From positions 62,001 through 126,000 of the forward strand of contig CALSTX010000003.1 in NCBI GenBank assembly GCA_943789375.1: 64,000 bases of DNA, in the 5' to 3' direction. Position 1 is the first letter of the stretch, and each line of letters opens with the position of its first letter. Under the pieces are notes generated by a model. It searched no databases and was not told where the DNA came from. It saw only the letters and a list, made by a program, of their open reading frames with translations. Position numbers and translations under genes: made by a program. This stretch comes from an uncultured Opitutales bacterium (GTDB lineage Bacteria; Verrucomicrobiota; Verrucomicrobiia; Opitutales; Seribacteraceae). Below are positions 45,950 to 55,285 of this stretch, piece after piece.

Positions 45950-47538
45950 TATAGTTCTTTACGCAGCCAACTAACAAAAAAACCAAGTGCTACAACTAAA
46001 GCAGGAATTATAACCGAGAGGTAGGTCATATTTTTAAAGTCATCATCACTCATTGTTATGGTGTATCGGTCTAGTTTGCTAGGAGGGATATCGAGCAAGT
46101 CAACATCTTCATTTACCCATCGAATAATATTTCTACACAGAAAACTATTACCAGTATTTCTTTTCAAATTTTTGTTTGAAAGTATTGAAGAAGATCCAAT
46201 GACAGCAATTTTACTTTTCTTCTTTTTGAATTTCTTTTCCGAAACTGTAATGATAGGAACCGGTCCTTCGATGTCGAGGAGCCTGTTTTTATCATATGGT
46301 TTTTTCCGCTTGGCCCACCCTGATAAAGCCCAAGAATCTCTAGAAGAATAAAGTAATTCTTTGGAAATAAAATTGGATTTCGAGGAGCTCAGACTTTCAA
46401 CCGGCCGGCAATCGCTGGAGAAGATCCTAAATTCTTTTTCCATAAGTGGTTTGATTATTTCATGCGACTTAGCAGAAGGGTAGGTTGAAAGATAATAGGC
46501 ACCGCTGAAGTAGTCAAAGTTAGCCAAGTTTCCATCATGGATTAGCATGTCGTGACATCTGATGCCCCATTCGCGTAATATATTTCGCAGGCCAAATACT
46601 GGGTTATCGAGAACAGCATTTTCACTGACTGGGTCTATACACAGAATAATTGAACCGTCTTCGCGGTTTACGAAGTCTCGAATGTTGGCGATCTCTTTGT
46701 CGAGGAATATGCCCTTGGGCTCAGCAATGATAATCAGTTTTGCATTAGGCGGAATGGAATCAATAACACTAAGGTCAATAGTGGTTACATCTAGGTTTGA
46801 TTCTTCAATAATTCTTCTGAATTCAGAAAATCCAGTGTCACCGTCGAAGTCAGTCGGGCTTGCTTCCCCGTGCCCTCGGGTAAAGTAAGCAACATTTTTT
46901 TCTTTTTTAGGTCCAACCAAAGCTAATATGGATTCAATGATGACTTGCTCTCCCCTAAAAACTTTAGGCTCGAGTATGCCTTGTCCCGTTTCTTTCCAGT
47001 CAGAATAGAAACCTGATTCCCAAATTAGCTGCCTCGCGTTAGCATCGCTTGATTGAAAACTTTGTGATAGGTCATATGGATTAGTAGATTCCTTACTTTG
47101 ATACCTGAAAATAATTTTTTGGCCTCGATTTGGAGAGTGTAGCGAAATTAAGTTAGGTTCAGTAATATTGTATTTCTGGAGGTCATCTCCTTTGATTTTA
47201 GGAGTATCTACATTTATATGGTGAACTTGAATCACATGCTTTGTGGACTCTTGCTCAAAATTTTCAAGGAGTAGCTCTAAATCAAGAAGAAGTTTTTGGA
47301 CGACTTTAGGTAGTTGATTGTCATTTTTTATAGTAATTACAATATCAACTGGTGCTTCCATTTTATTGAGCAATGCAAGGCTTTCCCTTGATAATGAGTA
47401 TTTTTTTTCTGGAGTTAAGTCAATGGACGCATTGAATTTGGTGATCAAGAAATTTATGCTCAATGAGAGAGAGGTTAGAAGCACGATAATCACCCAACGG
47501 TCTAGCTTACGATTCCTTTTTGCCTGCTTGAAGTCCAT
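45949..47538 (-). CDS. GldG-like ABC transporter auxiliary protein
   Basis: A 529-residue protein with an N-terminal helix (RWVIIVLLTSLSLSINFLI), an extracytoplasmic ABC_transp_aux domain (SLSRESLALLNKMEAPVDIVIT, NVAYFTRGHGEASPTDFDGD, AKLIIIAEPKGIFLDKEIANI) and a C-terminal helix (TYLSVIIPALVVALGFFVSWL). It matches the GldG family, which in Bacteroidota joins GldF and GldA in gliding-associated ABC transport; elsewhere the cargo is unknown. It starts at ATG 47538 abutting the permease stop. Confidence 0.82.
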   Translation of the reverse strand: MDFKQAKRNRKLDRWVIIVLLTSLSLSINFLITKFNASIDLTPEKKYSLSRESLALLNKMEAPVDIVITIKNDNQLPKVVQKLLLDLELLLENFEQESTKHVIQVHHINVDTPKIKGDDLQKYNITEPNLISLHSPNRGQKIIFRYQSKESTNPYDLSQSFQSSDANARQLIWESGFYSDWKETGQGILEPKVFRGEQVIIESILALVGPKKEKNVAYFTRGHGEASPTDFDGDTGFSEFRRIIEESNLDVTTIDLSVIDSIPPNAKLIIIAEPKGIFLDKEIANIRDFVNREDGSIILCIDPVSENAVLDNPVFGLRNILREWGIRCHDMLIHDGNLANFDYFSGAYYLSTYPSAKSHEIIKPLMEKEFRIFSSDCRPVESLSSSKSNFISKELLYSSRDSWALSGWAKRKKPYDKNRLLDIEGPVPIITVSEKKFKKKKSKIAVIGSSSILSNKNLKRNTGNSFLCRNIIRWVNEDVDLLDIPPSKLDRYTITMSDDDFKNMTYLSVIIPALVVALGFFVSWLRKEL

Positions 47539-48320
47539 TATTTTTTAACTTGGTCTATCTGAGTGCTGGCCAAAATGAGGAAGTAGAATGTTACGACAAA
47601 CTGATAAAGTACAGTGGGAATGTCTATAATCCCGACAGAGAAATATTGCATTTTATTTAATCCCCCAAAAACCGCACCTAAGCATGACCAAACAACCTGA
47701 GTAGGTCCATTTGTAAACTGCGAATCAATATTCTCACCAAAATAGAACATCATAACCGAAAGGTACAGAGTGAGCAGCGTAAAAGTGAGCATTCCAGCGA
47801 CCATTTGATTATTGGTAACCGAACTTGCAAAAATTCCTACTGCTGAAAAACTGGCACCGAAAATTAGTAAAAAGATTAAGGTGCCAATCCATTGTTCCAC
47901 CCTGTCGAAGCCTAGGCTATGGGATTGTTCAGGGAACCACAATGAAATGATTAGAGGGAAACAAAACGATGCGATAGTTATAAAAATAAAAAAGAGATAA
48001 CTTGCTGTCCACTTTCCAAGAACAATGCCTAGGTTACTGACAGGGGCAGACATAAGTGTTTCCAAAGTGCCTAATCTTCTTTCCTCTGCAAAGGATCTCA
48101 TAGTTAAAAATGGAATCAGTGCAGGGGCTCCAAAAATTAGTCCGACAACTAGGGAGGCAAGTGGAGGGAGTATCCAATCAGTGAGAACAAAGCTTTCAAT
48201 GAAAAAGCGAAAACCAACGCCTAGGAGAGCAAGAAAGTAGAAACTTGCAACATAAGTTGCTGGAGAAACAAACAAAGCAAACAATTCAAATCTCAAAATA
48301 ACCCAATATCCTTTAATCAT
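47538..48320 (-). CDS. ABC transporter permease (GldF/ABC-2 type)
   Basis: Six-helix inner-membrane permease of the ABC-2 type (WVILRFELFALFVSPATYVASFYFLALLG; two pieces, MSAPVSNLGIVLGKW and MRSFAEERRLGTLETLM, carry the family signature). The last helices include MVAGMLTFTLLTLYLSVMMF. ATG 48320 is a good start; the track uses TTG 48329, whose TTGA overlaps the ATPase stop. It pairs with the ATPase upstream and the GldG-like gene downstream. Confidence 0.88.
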   Translation of the reverse strand: MIKGYWVILRFELFALFVSPATYVASFYFLALLGVGFRFFIESFVLTDWILPPLASLVVGLIFGAPALIPFLTMRSFAEERRLGTLETLMSAPVSNLGIVLGKWTASYLFFIFITIASFCFPLIISLWFPEQSHSLGFDRVEQWIGTLIFLLIFGASFSAVGIFASSVTNNQMVAGMLTFTLLTLYLSVMMFYFGENIDSQFTNGPTQVVWSCLGAVFGGLNKMQYFSVGIIDIPTVLYQFVVTFYFLILASTQIDQVKK

Positions 48321-48325
48321 TGGTA

Positions 48326-49354
48326 TCAATTTTGGGGTTTAAATATTTTATTCTTACCTCTGCCTAGAAGGTCCATCTCTTGCCAATTTTGTTTGGTCGC
48401 TTTTAAAAAAATTGTTTCTAAGTCTGGTCGACAAACCTGGAATTCTGAAATTTCGAAATTATTGCTCTCTAATAACGTACGCAAGATCAACTCAACTGTT
48501 TCTTGGCCTTTGGTACAGTTAAAAGTAAACCTTCTGCGTCCGGTTATTTCAACCGGGTCATCCTGGAGTAATTCACACTGGGGATCGATGCGGCGAACTG
48601 ATCTTTGGAGTTCAATTTTTTTTGCCTTGGAAACAATTTCAAAAGCAACCGATTGAATGAATTTTTTTTGCAGTTCAAGCAGGGTACCCTCTGCAACAAT
48701 TTGACCATGGCTTAGGATGATCATACGGTCGCAGCATGCCTCAACTTCTGATAAAATATGGGAAGATAAGATAAAAGATACCTCACCCCTCAGCCTTTCC
48801 ATCATTTTTCGGGTGATTGCAGATTGTCTTGGATCAAGTCCGATCGTGGGTTCATCGAGGATAATTAATCTCGGTTCTGCAAGCAAAGAGTCTGCAATTC
48901 CAACTCTTTGGCGAAAACCTTTTGATAAATTACCAATTCTCTTTTCAGAAATTTGTCTTTCCAAATCACAAATCTCCAGCACAGACTTTATTCGCTCTCT
49001 TTTACGACTTCCTTTAAGTCCTTTTAAGCTGGCTCTATATTTCAAGTATTCAATAACACGAAAATCTTCAGGAAGGGGGTTGTTTTCTGCAAGGTAGCCA
49101 ATATGTTCACGGACTTCTCCCTCTTCTTCAGCGAGGTCGACACCGCAAACCTTGGCTTCACCGGAATCCGCCGCTACTAATCCAGAAAGAATTCGTAAAG
49201 TTGTACTTTTACCTGCACCATTAGGTCCAAGGAATCCAACAATTTCACCTTTACCTATGGAGAAACTTATTCCCCTCAGTGCTTCAGTAGATCGATATCT
49301 TTTTCGTAAATTCAAAACTTCTACGATAGGCAAAGGTTTTCTTTCGTTACTCAT
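48326..49354 (-). CDS. ABC transporter ATP-binding protein (GldA-like)
   Basis: A 342-residue ATPase with Walker A GFLGPNGAGKSTTLRIL (about 38-54), ABC signature NLSKGFRQRVGIADSLL (about 145-161), Walker B PRLIILDEPTIGLDPRQ and the switch His in FILSSHILSEVE. It belongs to the ABC-2 transporter class. The C-terminal 100 residues are the regulatory extension usual for such ATPases. First gene of the four-gene Gld-like block; coaX ends 4 nt upstream. Confidence 0.92.
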   Translation of the reverse strand: MSNERKPLPIVEVLNLRKRYRSTEALRGISFSIGKGEIVGFLGPNGAGKSTTLRILSGLVAADSGEAKVCGVDLAEEEGEVREHIGYLAENNPLPEDFRVIEYLKYRASLKGLKGSRKRERIKSVLEICDLERQISEKRIGNLSKGFRQRVGIADSLLAEPRLIILDEPTIGLDPRQSAITRKMMERLRGEVSFILSSHILSEVEACCDRMIILSHGQIVAEGTLLELQKKFIQSVAFEIVSKAKKIELQRSVRRIDPQCELLQDDPVEITGRRRFTFNCTKGQETVELILRTLLESNNFEISEFQVCRPDLETIFLKATKQNWQEMDLLGRGKNKIFKPQN

Positions 49355-49358
49355 TCAA

Positions 49359-50105
49359 TCAAGTTAAGCTCATTCTGGATGAAGCGATTGCAAGCCCCTG
49401 TAAGGTTAGGAAAGGTCGAAGCTGGAAGTTGGTTGTAGTTAAAAGGTTGGATGCACCTCCAACTAGTAATATTGAAGGCGGTTGATTCTTGGCGTGGAAA
49501 TTATCGGTAATTGAATTTAGGATACCGGATACCATGGCATTGTAGCCAAATTTGACCCCTAGAAACATGGCTTCACTTGTACTTTTTCCAATTACATTTT
49601 TAGTAAGCATATTTTCAGTTAATGATAACTTTGGTAGCAATGCAGTATTTTGGTTCAAAAAATCTAAATATCCTTGAGGTCCAGGTGCAATTACGCCTCC
49701 ACAATAACCAAATTCATTTATTATATCAAAGGTAGTCGCTGTACCTACATCAACAACAATCGAAAAATTAGATGTAGAATTATATGCCGCTATTGAATTA
49801 GCGAGACGGTCGGCACCAATCTCTTCTGGATTAGGGTAGGAAATGGGTATGCCGCAGTTTGTGTGGTTAAGTTCTACTGGAACTTTTTTAGAAGTTAACT
49901 TATCGAGAAGTATCTTTTGGGCTTTTGGAACAACAGAACAGTATGTTACAGGAAGCATTGGAGGTATCTTTTCAAATAACCAACATTCATTGGAAAACTT
50001 AGAAGTATGTATTTTGAAAGAATCAATTAAACTAAGATCGTCAAATAAACCAATTTGTACATTGGTATTTCCTATATCTATACATACATGATTAGCCGCT
50101 TTCAT
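49359..50105 (-). CDS. coaX: Type III pantothenate kinase
   Basis: Phosphorylates pantothenate as the first step of CoA synthesis. The ASKHA fold is visible: HVCIDIGNTNVQIGLFDD (phosphate 1 loop), EEIGADRLANSIAAYN with catalytic-base Asp, VVDVGTATTFDIINEFGYCGGVIAPG (phosphate 2) and SILLVGGASNLL near the C-terminus. 248 residues is normal for CoaX. Its ATG overlaps the birA stop (ATGA), a common neighbour pair in bacteria. Confidence 0.95.
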   Translation of the reverse strand: MKAANHVCIDIGNTNVQIGLFDDLSLIDSFKIHTSKFSNECWLFEKIPPMLPVTYCSVVPKAQKILLDKLTSKKVPVELNHTNCGIPISYPNPEEIGADRLANSIAAYNSTSNFSIVVDVGTATTFDIINEFGYCGGVIAPGPQGYLDFLNQNTALLPKLSLTENMLTKNVIGKSTSEAMFLGVKFGYNAMVSGILNSITDNFHAKNQPPSILLVGGASNLLTTTNFQLRPFLTLQGLAIASSRMSLT

Positions 50106-51154
50106 CTTTTGACTGAAACTTCACCCGCATGAAAAACTTTAATTCTGCCATTCTTTAATTTAAGTTTTAGACCGCCGGAATCGTCAATTCCATAAGCCAT
50201 TCCTTGAAACTCTCTTTTACCGGAAACCAGTGTAATTTGTTTTTTGTACAGAAAATCATGTCTATTCCAATCATTAATAAGCGTTGTGTCCAATTTAGTA
50301 AGAATACATTTTCGATACGTCTGAATGGTCTTTTTTATAATTCTAGCCGTAATTTCATTAAGAAGATAATTGCTATCTGATTCTTGCTTAAGTGAGCTAA
50401 TTCCAAAGTTACTATCTACCAAACGGGGGCTCGTGTTCACATTCAATCCGAATCCGAAGGTTAGGGAATTAACTTTCTCACAGTCAATTGATGCTTCTGT
50501 AAGCATACCTCCTATTTTATTGCCATTTAAAAAAATATCATTTGGCCATTTAATTTTTAAATCATTTGAGTTTGTTTCCTTTTGTAATACCTTGGCAATC
50601 TCAATACCTTGAATGAGTGTAAAATATCTGAGTTTTATTAGATCTACATTAGGCTTAAACCCAATAGACATGTAAATATTTCCACCTCGAGGGCTTTTCC
50701 ACTGTTTATTAAATCTTCCTTTACCATTCGTTTGTTGATTAGAGATGATCACAATCGGAGTTTTTGAAGTTCTTTCAGGTAATAACTTTTCAATTTCTGA
50801 ATTTGTGCTAGTAACTTTTTCTCGTACATCAACTATGCATTGATTGCATTTAATGTATTCCAGCCATGCAATAATCAAGTTTTCTTCTATGAAATTTGGT
50901 TCTCCTGCGAACCTGTAACCAAGGTTTTGGGTTGCATCAATATTTATGCCTTTTTTACGCAGGTTATTTACCCTAGACCATACGCCAACTCTGGACATAT
51001 TAAGCGATTTAGCTAGGTCACTACCGGATAAGTAATTTGGAGCTGCAGACAGTAGCATTTTTAGAAGAAAAATGCTCGGATTTCCATTTTTCTTTGGAAT
51101 AGAATCTTTTTCTAAAATCTCTCTTTTCTTCCGACCCGAAAGTTTTTTATGCAT
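50102..51154 (-). CDS. birA: Biotin-[acetyl-CoA-carboxylase] ligase (with HTH)
   Basis: Attaches biotin to AccB. An N-terminal winged helix-turn-helix (NYLSGSDLAKSLNMSRVGVWSRVNNLRKKG, residues about 37-66) suggests DNA-binding repressor activity, as in E. coli BirA. The catalytic core has TNGKGRFNKQWKSPRGGNIYMS (biotin-AMP loop, here GKGR rather than GRGR), LKIKWPNDIFLNGNKIGGMLTE and a C-terminal SH3-like cap (GMAYGIDDSGGLKLKLKNGRI). Its substrate accB lies in the same minus-strand run. Confidence 0.95.
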   Translation of the reverse strand: MHKKLSGRKKREILEKDSIPKKNGNPSIFLLKMLLSAAPNYLSGSDLAKSLNMSRVGVWSRVNNLRKKGINIDATQNLGYRFAGEPNFIEENLIIAWLEYIKCNQCIVDVREKVTSTNSEIEKLLPERTSKTPIVIISNQQTNGKGRFNKQWKSPRGGNIYMSIGFKPNVDLIKLRYFTLIQGIEIAKVLQKETNSNDLKIKWPNDIFLNGNKIGGMLTEASIDCEKVNSLTFGFGLNVNTSPRLVDSNFGISSLKQESDSNYLLNEITARIIKKTIQTYRKCILTKLDTTLINDWNRHDFLYKKQITLVSGKREFQGMAYGIDDSGGLKLKLKNGRIKVFHAGEVSVKR

Positions 51155-51160
51155 GGTGTA

Positions 51161-52087
51161 CTAATTTAACCAGTCAAGACCTATGTCTGCCCAAGTACTC
51201 ATATGTGTAGGAGCTCCTGTTGATATGAAGTCAGGTCTACATGCAGCATAAGACTCTATGTTTTCAAAAGAAATACCACCACTTACCTCCGTGATGACAT
51301 CATTATCTAAAGCAGTGATAACTTCAGTAACTTGGTGAGGTTTGAAATTATCCAGTAGGACTGCATCGACATCATCAGATGTTAACGATAAAGCAAATTC
51401 TACTGAATCGACTTCTACCGCAATAAATGTCGATGGATGCATTGATCGAATTGAGCGTACAAAATTTATAAATTTGGCTGCATTATCTATATTTTTTGAA
51501 GCTAAGTGATTGTCTTTAATGAGAATTCTGTCAAAAAGTCCCATACGGTGATTAGCTGATCCTCCACATGCAGTCGCATATTTCTCTAGTTCCCGATAAC
51601 CAGGAGTTGTTTTCCTAGTGTCTAATAAGGTTACCTCATATCGTTCAATTATTTTTACTAAAGAAGATGCATAGGTTGATATTCCTGATAGCTTTTGAAT
51701 GAAGTTTAAGAGCGTTCTTTCGATTAACAATATCTCATTGGTTAAACCCTCAAGAGTAGCGATTACGCCGAACTTCGGAATTAAGTCGCCATCTTTACAC
51801 TGAGGCGCGAATGTAAGAGATGCTGTAGAAAATGCATCAAAGAGTAACTGGGCTATTTCTGTCCCACAGCAAATTGTCTCGTTTCTAGCCACCAGTTTTG
51901 CTTTTGCTATTCCATTCAAACCACACGAAACGGTCGTAATATCACCATCAATAGGTTTTGAAATACTTTGCCTCCCTACTTCCTCTTCTAAGGCATTATT
52001 TAAAAGCAATTTGAGCTTTTTTTTATCAATTTTGGCCCAATCAACTGTTTGATTCAGTAATAACTTGTTTTTTTCTTTTTTAGTCAA
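51161..52087 (-). CDS. nadC: Nicotinate-nucleotide pyrophosphorylase (quinolinate PRTase)
   Basis: Converts quinolinate and PRPP to nicotinate mononucleotide in NAD synthesis. Motifs: LIERTLLNFIQKLSGIST, LLDTRKTTPGYRELEKYATACGGSANHRMGLFDRILIKDNH (quoted in parts), VEVDSVEFAL, DAVLLDNFKP and EVSGGISFENIE. 308 residues is about 20 longer than usual at the N-terminus. The start is TTG 52087, overlapping the purA stop (TTGA). nadA and nadB are not in the window. Confidence 0.95.
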   Translation of the reverse strand: MTKKEKNKLLLNQTVDWAKIDKKKLKLLLNNALEEEVGRQSISKPIDGDITTVSCGLNGIAKAKLVARNETICCGTEIAQLLFDAFSTASLTFAPQCKDGDLIPKFGVIATLEGLTNEILLIERTLLNFIQKLSGISTYASSLVKIIERYEVTLLDTRKTTPGYRELEKYATACGGSANHRMGLFDRILIKDNHLASKNIDNAAKFINFVRSIRSMHPSTFIAVEVDSVEFALSLTSDDVDAVLLDNFKPHQVTEVITALDNDVITEVSGGISFENIESYAACRPDFISTGAPTHMSTWADIGLDWLN

Positions 52088-53649
52088 TTTAGATTAATTT
52101 TACCAAACATAAAGTCTGATGTTGATGGAATATCTCTCACTAATTGTTTAGGGTCTGGACCAATTCCGATGAATTTTATATTGGGAAGTGATTTTGCTCT
52201 CCAGTTTTCACCGTAAGCAACAAATATCGTACTTGTAATCATGCGGGCTATGTATCTCTTTGCTTCTTTGGGAAACTCTTTAAATGTTTTTATGCTTTGC
52301 AGGTCAGTGGTCCAGCATTTTAGTTCTTCATAAACGGGTAAAAGTTTTATTCGGCTTTCTTCATCCCGAGGAACATCATAAATAATTTTTCCTTCTTGAT
52401 CCTTGTAAGCTACGCAAATCTTTAACGGATTAAGTTCTTCATTATCTGAGGTAAGTGCGTCCAGTTTATTAATAACTAACTGATCAAATCCTCCATATCG
52501 CAATGCGTTACCTTTTTCAACAGCGTCAAACCATCCGACCATTCTCTGCCTTCCTGTTGATGTTCCAAATTCTAATTTTGCAAGTTTTATACCCCAAGCA
52601 TTTTTTTCGTGATCAATTTGAGTAAGAAAATGGTGAGTGCCCACTTTGGTGTCATAAGCTTTACAGCAGCCTACTTGATTGAGTTCTTGGATTGGTATTC
52701 CTCCAGATAAAAATACTTCACTACCGTATGTGTGCGATGCAGTCACATTTGGAGTAAAACCATGTCTTTTGTCTAACCAAAAAGCTTGTCCAAATTCTGC
52801 TACCACCTTGGTTTTTTTCTCACTACTATCAAGTAAAATATTACGAACATCTTTTATGCACTCTGATAGGTCCTGCCCTGCTTTCCAATAAGTCTCTTCA
52901 ATCTCTTCAGTATTTAATTGGTAAGGTTCGTTGGTCATGAATTTCTTAAATGAAAATTCAGATTCATCGAAAACCTGATTTTCAATAGAAGATTTATTTG
53001 CTCTAGTTTCTGCCTCCGTAAGTATCTGAAAAAAAGAAAACCAATCTTCTTCACTTACCTGGCAAACATATTGAATTGTTTTTAAAGTACGGGTGATTCT
53101 TTCTTTTAATTTTCTTGAAAATGATGTTCTTGATCCTTGGAATATTTGGTAGAATATCTGCCATTGACCAGTTTCGTCATTGTAAGCAGGAGTTATTCCC
53201 CTGCCTGTTGACCCTCTATTTGTCTCACCAAGTTGGTTAGTTCGGTAATTTTCCCAAGCTAGATCGAGTAATCTGTGGGAGAAATCGCTCATAAGGCATT
53301 TGTCATCGATCGCTAAACGCTTTATTACTTCAATCCCTTTTTTTTCTAAGGGTTTAGCCTCCCATAGGAATTTCCTCGGGTCAGCTACTACACCGGATCC
53401 GATCAGGAGGTGCTTTACCTCTGGGTTTCCAACTCCTGATGGCAGTAGGTTCAGCTTAAGTCCTGCTGCGGTGTGACCAGCATTTGCCCCACCATTTACC
53501 TTCATGACGCATTCGGCGGGAGTCCCGTTTTCTTGTTGAATTTCTTCTAGAATATCATGTACAACGCGACCTTTTCCCTCATCGCCCATACTTATTCCAA
53601 TCACAGTTGTTATGTTTGGTGTGCTTGTTGCACCAATTTTATTGTTCAT
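52084..53649 (-). CDS. purA: Adenylosuccinate synthetase, divergent and enlarged
   Basis: Joins IMP and aspartate with GTP in AMP synthesis. Recognised by GISMGDEGKGRVVHD (catalytic Asp23; the usual last Lys is Arg), NGGANAGHTAAG (catalytic His59), GSTGRGITPAYNDE, AEFGQAFWLDKRHGFTPNVT, TKVGTHHFLTQI, LEFGTSTGRQRMVGWFDAV (both key Arg kept) and INKLDAL. At 521 residues it is some 90 longer than the common 430: an extra helical part around 160-280 and a longer C-terminal region. Identity is low relative to classic PurA, so a PurZ-like or specialised variant is the alternative. It is coupled to nadC and follows guaB by 13 nt. Confidence 0.85.
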   Translation of the reverse strand: MNNKIGATSTPNITTVIGISMGDEGKGRVVHDILEEIQQENGTPAECVMKVNGGANAGHTAAGLKLNLLPSGVGNPEVKHLLIGSGVVADPRKFLWEAKPLEKKGIEVIKRLAIDDKCLMSDFSHRLLDLAWENYRTNQLGETNRGSTGRGITPAYNDETGQWQIFYQIFQGSRTSFSRKLKERITRTLKTIQYVCQVSEEDWFSFFQILTEAETRANKSSIENQVFDESEFSFKKFMTNEPYQLNTEEIEETYWKAGQDLSECIKDVRNILLDSSEKKTKVVAEFGQAFWLDKRHGFTPNVTASHTYGSEVFLSGGIPIQELNQVGCCKAYDTKVGTHHFLTQIDHEKNAWGIKLAKLEFGTSTGRQRMVGWFDAVEKGNALRYGGFDQLVINKLDALTSDNEELNPLKICVAYKDQEGKIIYDVPRDEESRIKLLPVYEELKCWTTDLQSIKTFKEFPKEAKRYIARMITSTIFVAYGENWRAKSLPNIKFIGIGPDPKQLVRDIPSTSDFMFGKINLN

Positions 53650-53662
53650 ACTAAATTATAAT

Positions 53663-55216
53663 TTATGAGCGTTTAAAATCGTTGCTCTTAACTTGAATTA
53701 CATCATGTGGAGCAGATTCACGCTGGCCCGCGGCAGTCACTTGAACATACTTCGCTCTTTTCTTTAACTCATTAAGATTTTCAGCTCCTAAGTAGCCAAG
53801 TCCTGCTCTGATTCCACCGATTAGTTGATTAATGGTTTCTTTCAGAGTGTCTGAAACTTCTTTGAGGGCTTCTATACCCTCTGCAGTGCTTTTGGAGGCT
53901 AGATCTTTCTTGTGATGTCCGTATCTGGCTGCTGAACCTTGCTTCATCGCTTCTAGGCTACCCATACCTCTGTATTGCTTATAGTATTTTCCTTCGATTT
54001 CAATGATTCGGCCTGGTGCTTCCTTGCAACCTGCAAGTAAACTTCCGCAGAGTACTCCATCTGCAAGAGTTAAGGCTTTGACTATATCCCCAGATTTGGT
54101 GATGCCCCCGTCGGCAATAATGCTTGCCCCGGATGATTTTTTCCCTCGTGAGGCAGCATATAAAGCACTCATTTGGGGTATTCCTACGCCTGCTACCATC
54201 CTTGTGGTGCAGATCGAACCAGGCCCCTGGCCAATTTTAATGGAGCTTGCACCAGCATTTGAGAGAAATTCTACGCCTTCTGCTGAGGTGACATTGCCTG
54301 CCATTATAGGTAATTCAGGTATCGCGTCATGTAGGAAGCGAATGGCTTCACCTACACTTTTTGTATGTCCATGTGCTGTGGATACAGCCACAATATCAAG
54401 ACCCTTATCTCTCATGCTTTCTACATGTTCAATTAATTCTGTGGAATTAAGTTCCCCGTTTTCAGTTCGAGGGATAGAGACCGCAGCACCACATCGAAGT
54501 CTGAAACTGTTGTCTCTAGCAGGACGAAGCTGATCATCGTTTTCCCCGATAATTTGTTCAATGTCACTTAGGGTGTAGAGTCCCTCAAGCTTATCCTGTT
54601 CATCGACAACCAATAGCTTGTGTATGCCTATGTGGTCGCTAAAAAACTTATCGGCAGTGGCAATGGGGTCGCTGCCTACATCGCTACTCCTTATGGTGAA
54701 AACTTCATTTCGAGCAAGCATTCCTTCCGTTACCTTCTTTTGGCTGTACCTTTGCTTTACAACTCGGCCAGGAAGTAAGCCAAGTAACTTGCCCTTGTCA
54801 TCAACAATGGGGAATGTCCGAAATTGGAAATCCTTTTCGTTTATTAGATCTAAGACATCGCCAACATGCTTATTAGCGGTAATTGTAATTGGGTCTTGAA
54901 TCAGTCCGTGTACGTGGTGCTTAACGCGGGCAACTTCTTTCACTTGTTGCCTTGTAGTCATGTTGTAGTGAATGAGCCCGAGTCCACCGCACAAGGCCAT
55001 GGCTATTGCCATCTCAGACTCTGTTACCGTGTCCATATCAGAGGATAGAATCGGTATGCTGAGATTAATTTCGTCCGTGAGTTTAGTTTCAACTCTAACT
55101 TCGCTGGGTATGAGTTCAGAGTGCCTGGTAGCAAGACTTATATCGTCAAAAGTAAGACCCAGTGGTGCTAGCTTTGTGAAAAAATCCTCAGCAGGTAAAA
55201 ATATTTCTTTCTCCAT
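53663..55216 (-). CDS. guaB: Inosine-5'-monophosphate dehydrogenase
   Basis: Oxidises IMP to XMP for guanine nucleotides. A TIM barrel is interrupted by a CBS pair at about 100-225. Key motifs: [20 protein letters not shown] at the start, [33 protein letters not shown] (quoted as [18 protein letters not shown], catalytic Cys near 333), [16 protein letters not shown] and the mobile flap [10 protein letters not shown]. It is 517 residues with a slightly longer C-terminus. Together with purA it places both branches of IMP use in the same run. Divergent from menC. Confidence 0.97.
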   Translation of the reverse strand: MEKEIFLPAEDFFTKLAPLGLTFDDISLATRHSELIPSEVRVETKLTDEINLSIPILSSDMDTVTESEMAIAMALCGGLGLIHYNMTTRQQVKEVARVKHHVHGLIQDPITITANKHVGDVLDLINEKDFQFRTFPIVDDKGKLLGLLPGRVVKQRYSQKKVTEGMLARNEVFTIRSSDVGSDPIATADKFFSDHIGIHKLLVVDEQDKLEGLYTLSDIEQIIGENDDQLRPARDNSFRLRCGAAVSIPRTENGELNSTELIEHVESMRDKGLDIVAVSTAHGHTKSVGEAIRFLHDAIPELPIMAGNVTSAEGVEFLSNAGASSIKIGQGPGSICTTRMVAGVGIPQMSALYAASRGKKSSGASIIADGGITKSGDIVKALTLADGVLCGSLLAGCKEAPGRIIEIEGKYYKQYRGMGSLEAMKQGSAARYGHHKKDLASKSTAEGIEALKEVSDTLKETINQLIGGIRAGLGYLGAENLNELKKRAKYVQVTAAGQRESAPHDVIQVKSNDFKRS

Positions 55217-55285
55217 AGTGGGTTTGTTGTCTTTGGTTGACTATTTTTATATGTTTTAAAGCATTCGACATCACAAGTATAAACG

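Noticed and set aside
45949-49354. Evidence for gliding motility
   Set aside because: GldA/F/G-like proteins occur in many non-gliding bacteria and no other gld or spr genes are in the window.
52084-53649. purA as phage-type PurZ
   Set aside because: The IMP-site Asp (GDEGKG) and the gene setting with guaB favour a PurA function; a tree would be needed to argue otherwise.
53000-54900. Plus-strand ORFs over guaB (176 and 93 residues)
   Set aside because: Antisense to conserved IMPDH motifs; compositional artefact.
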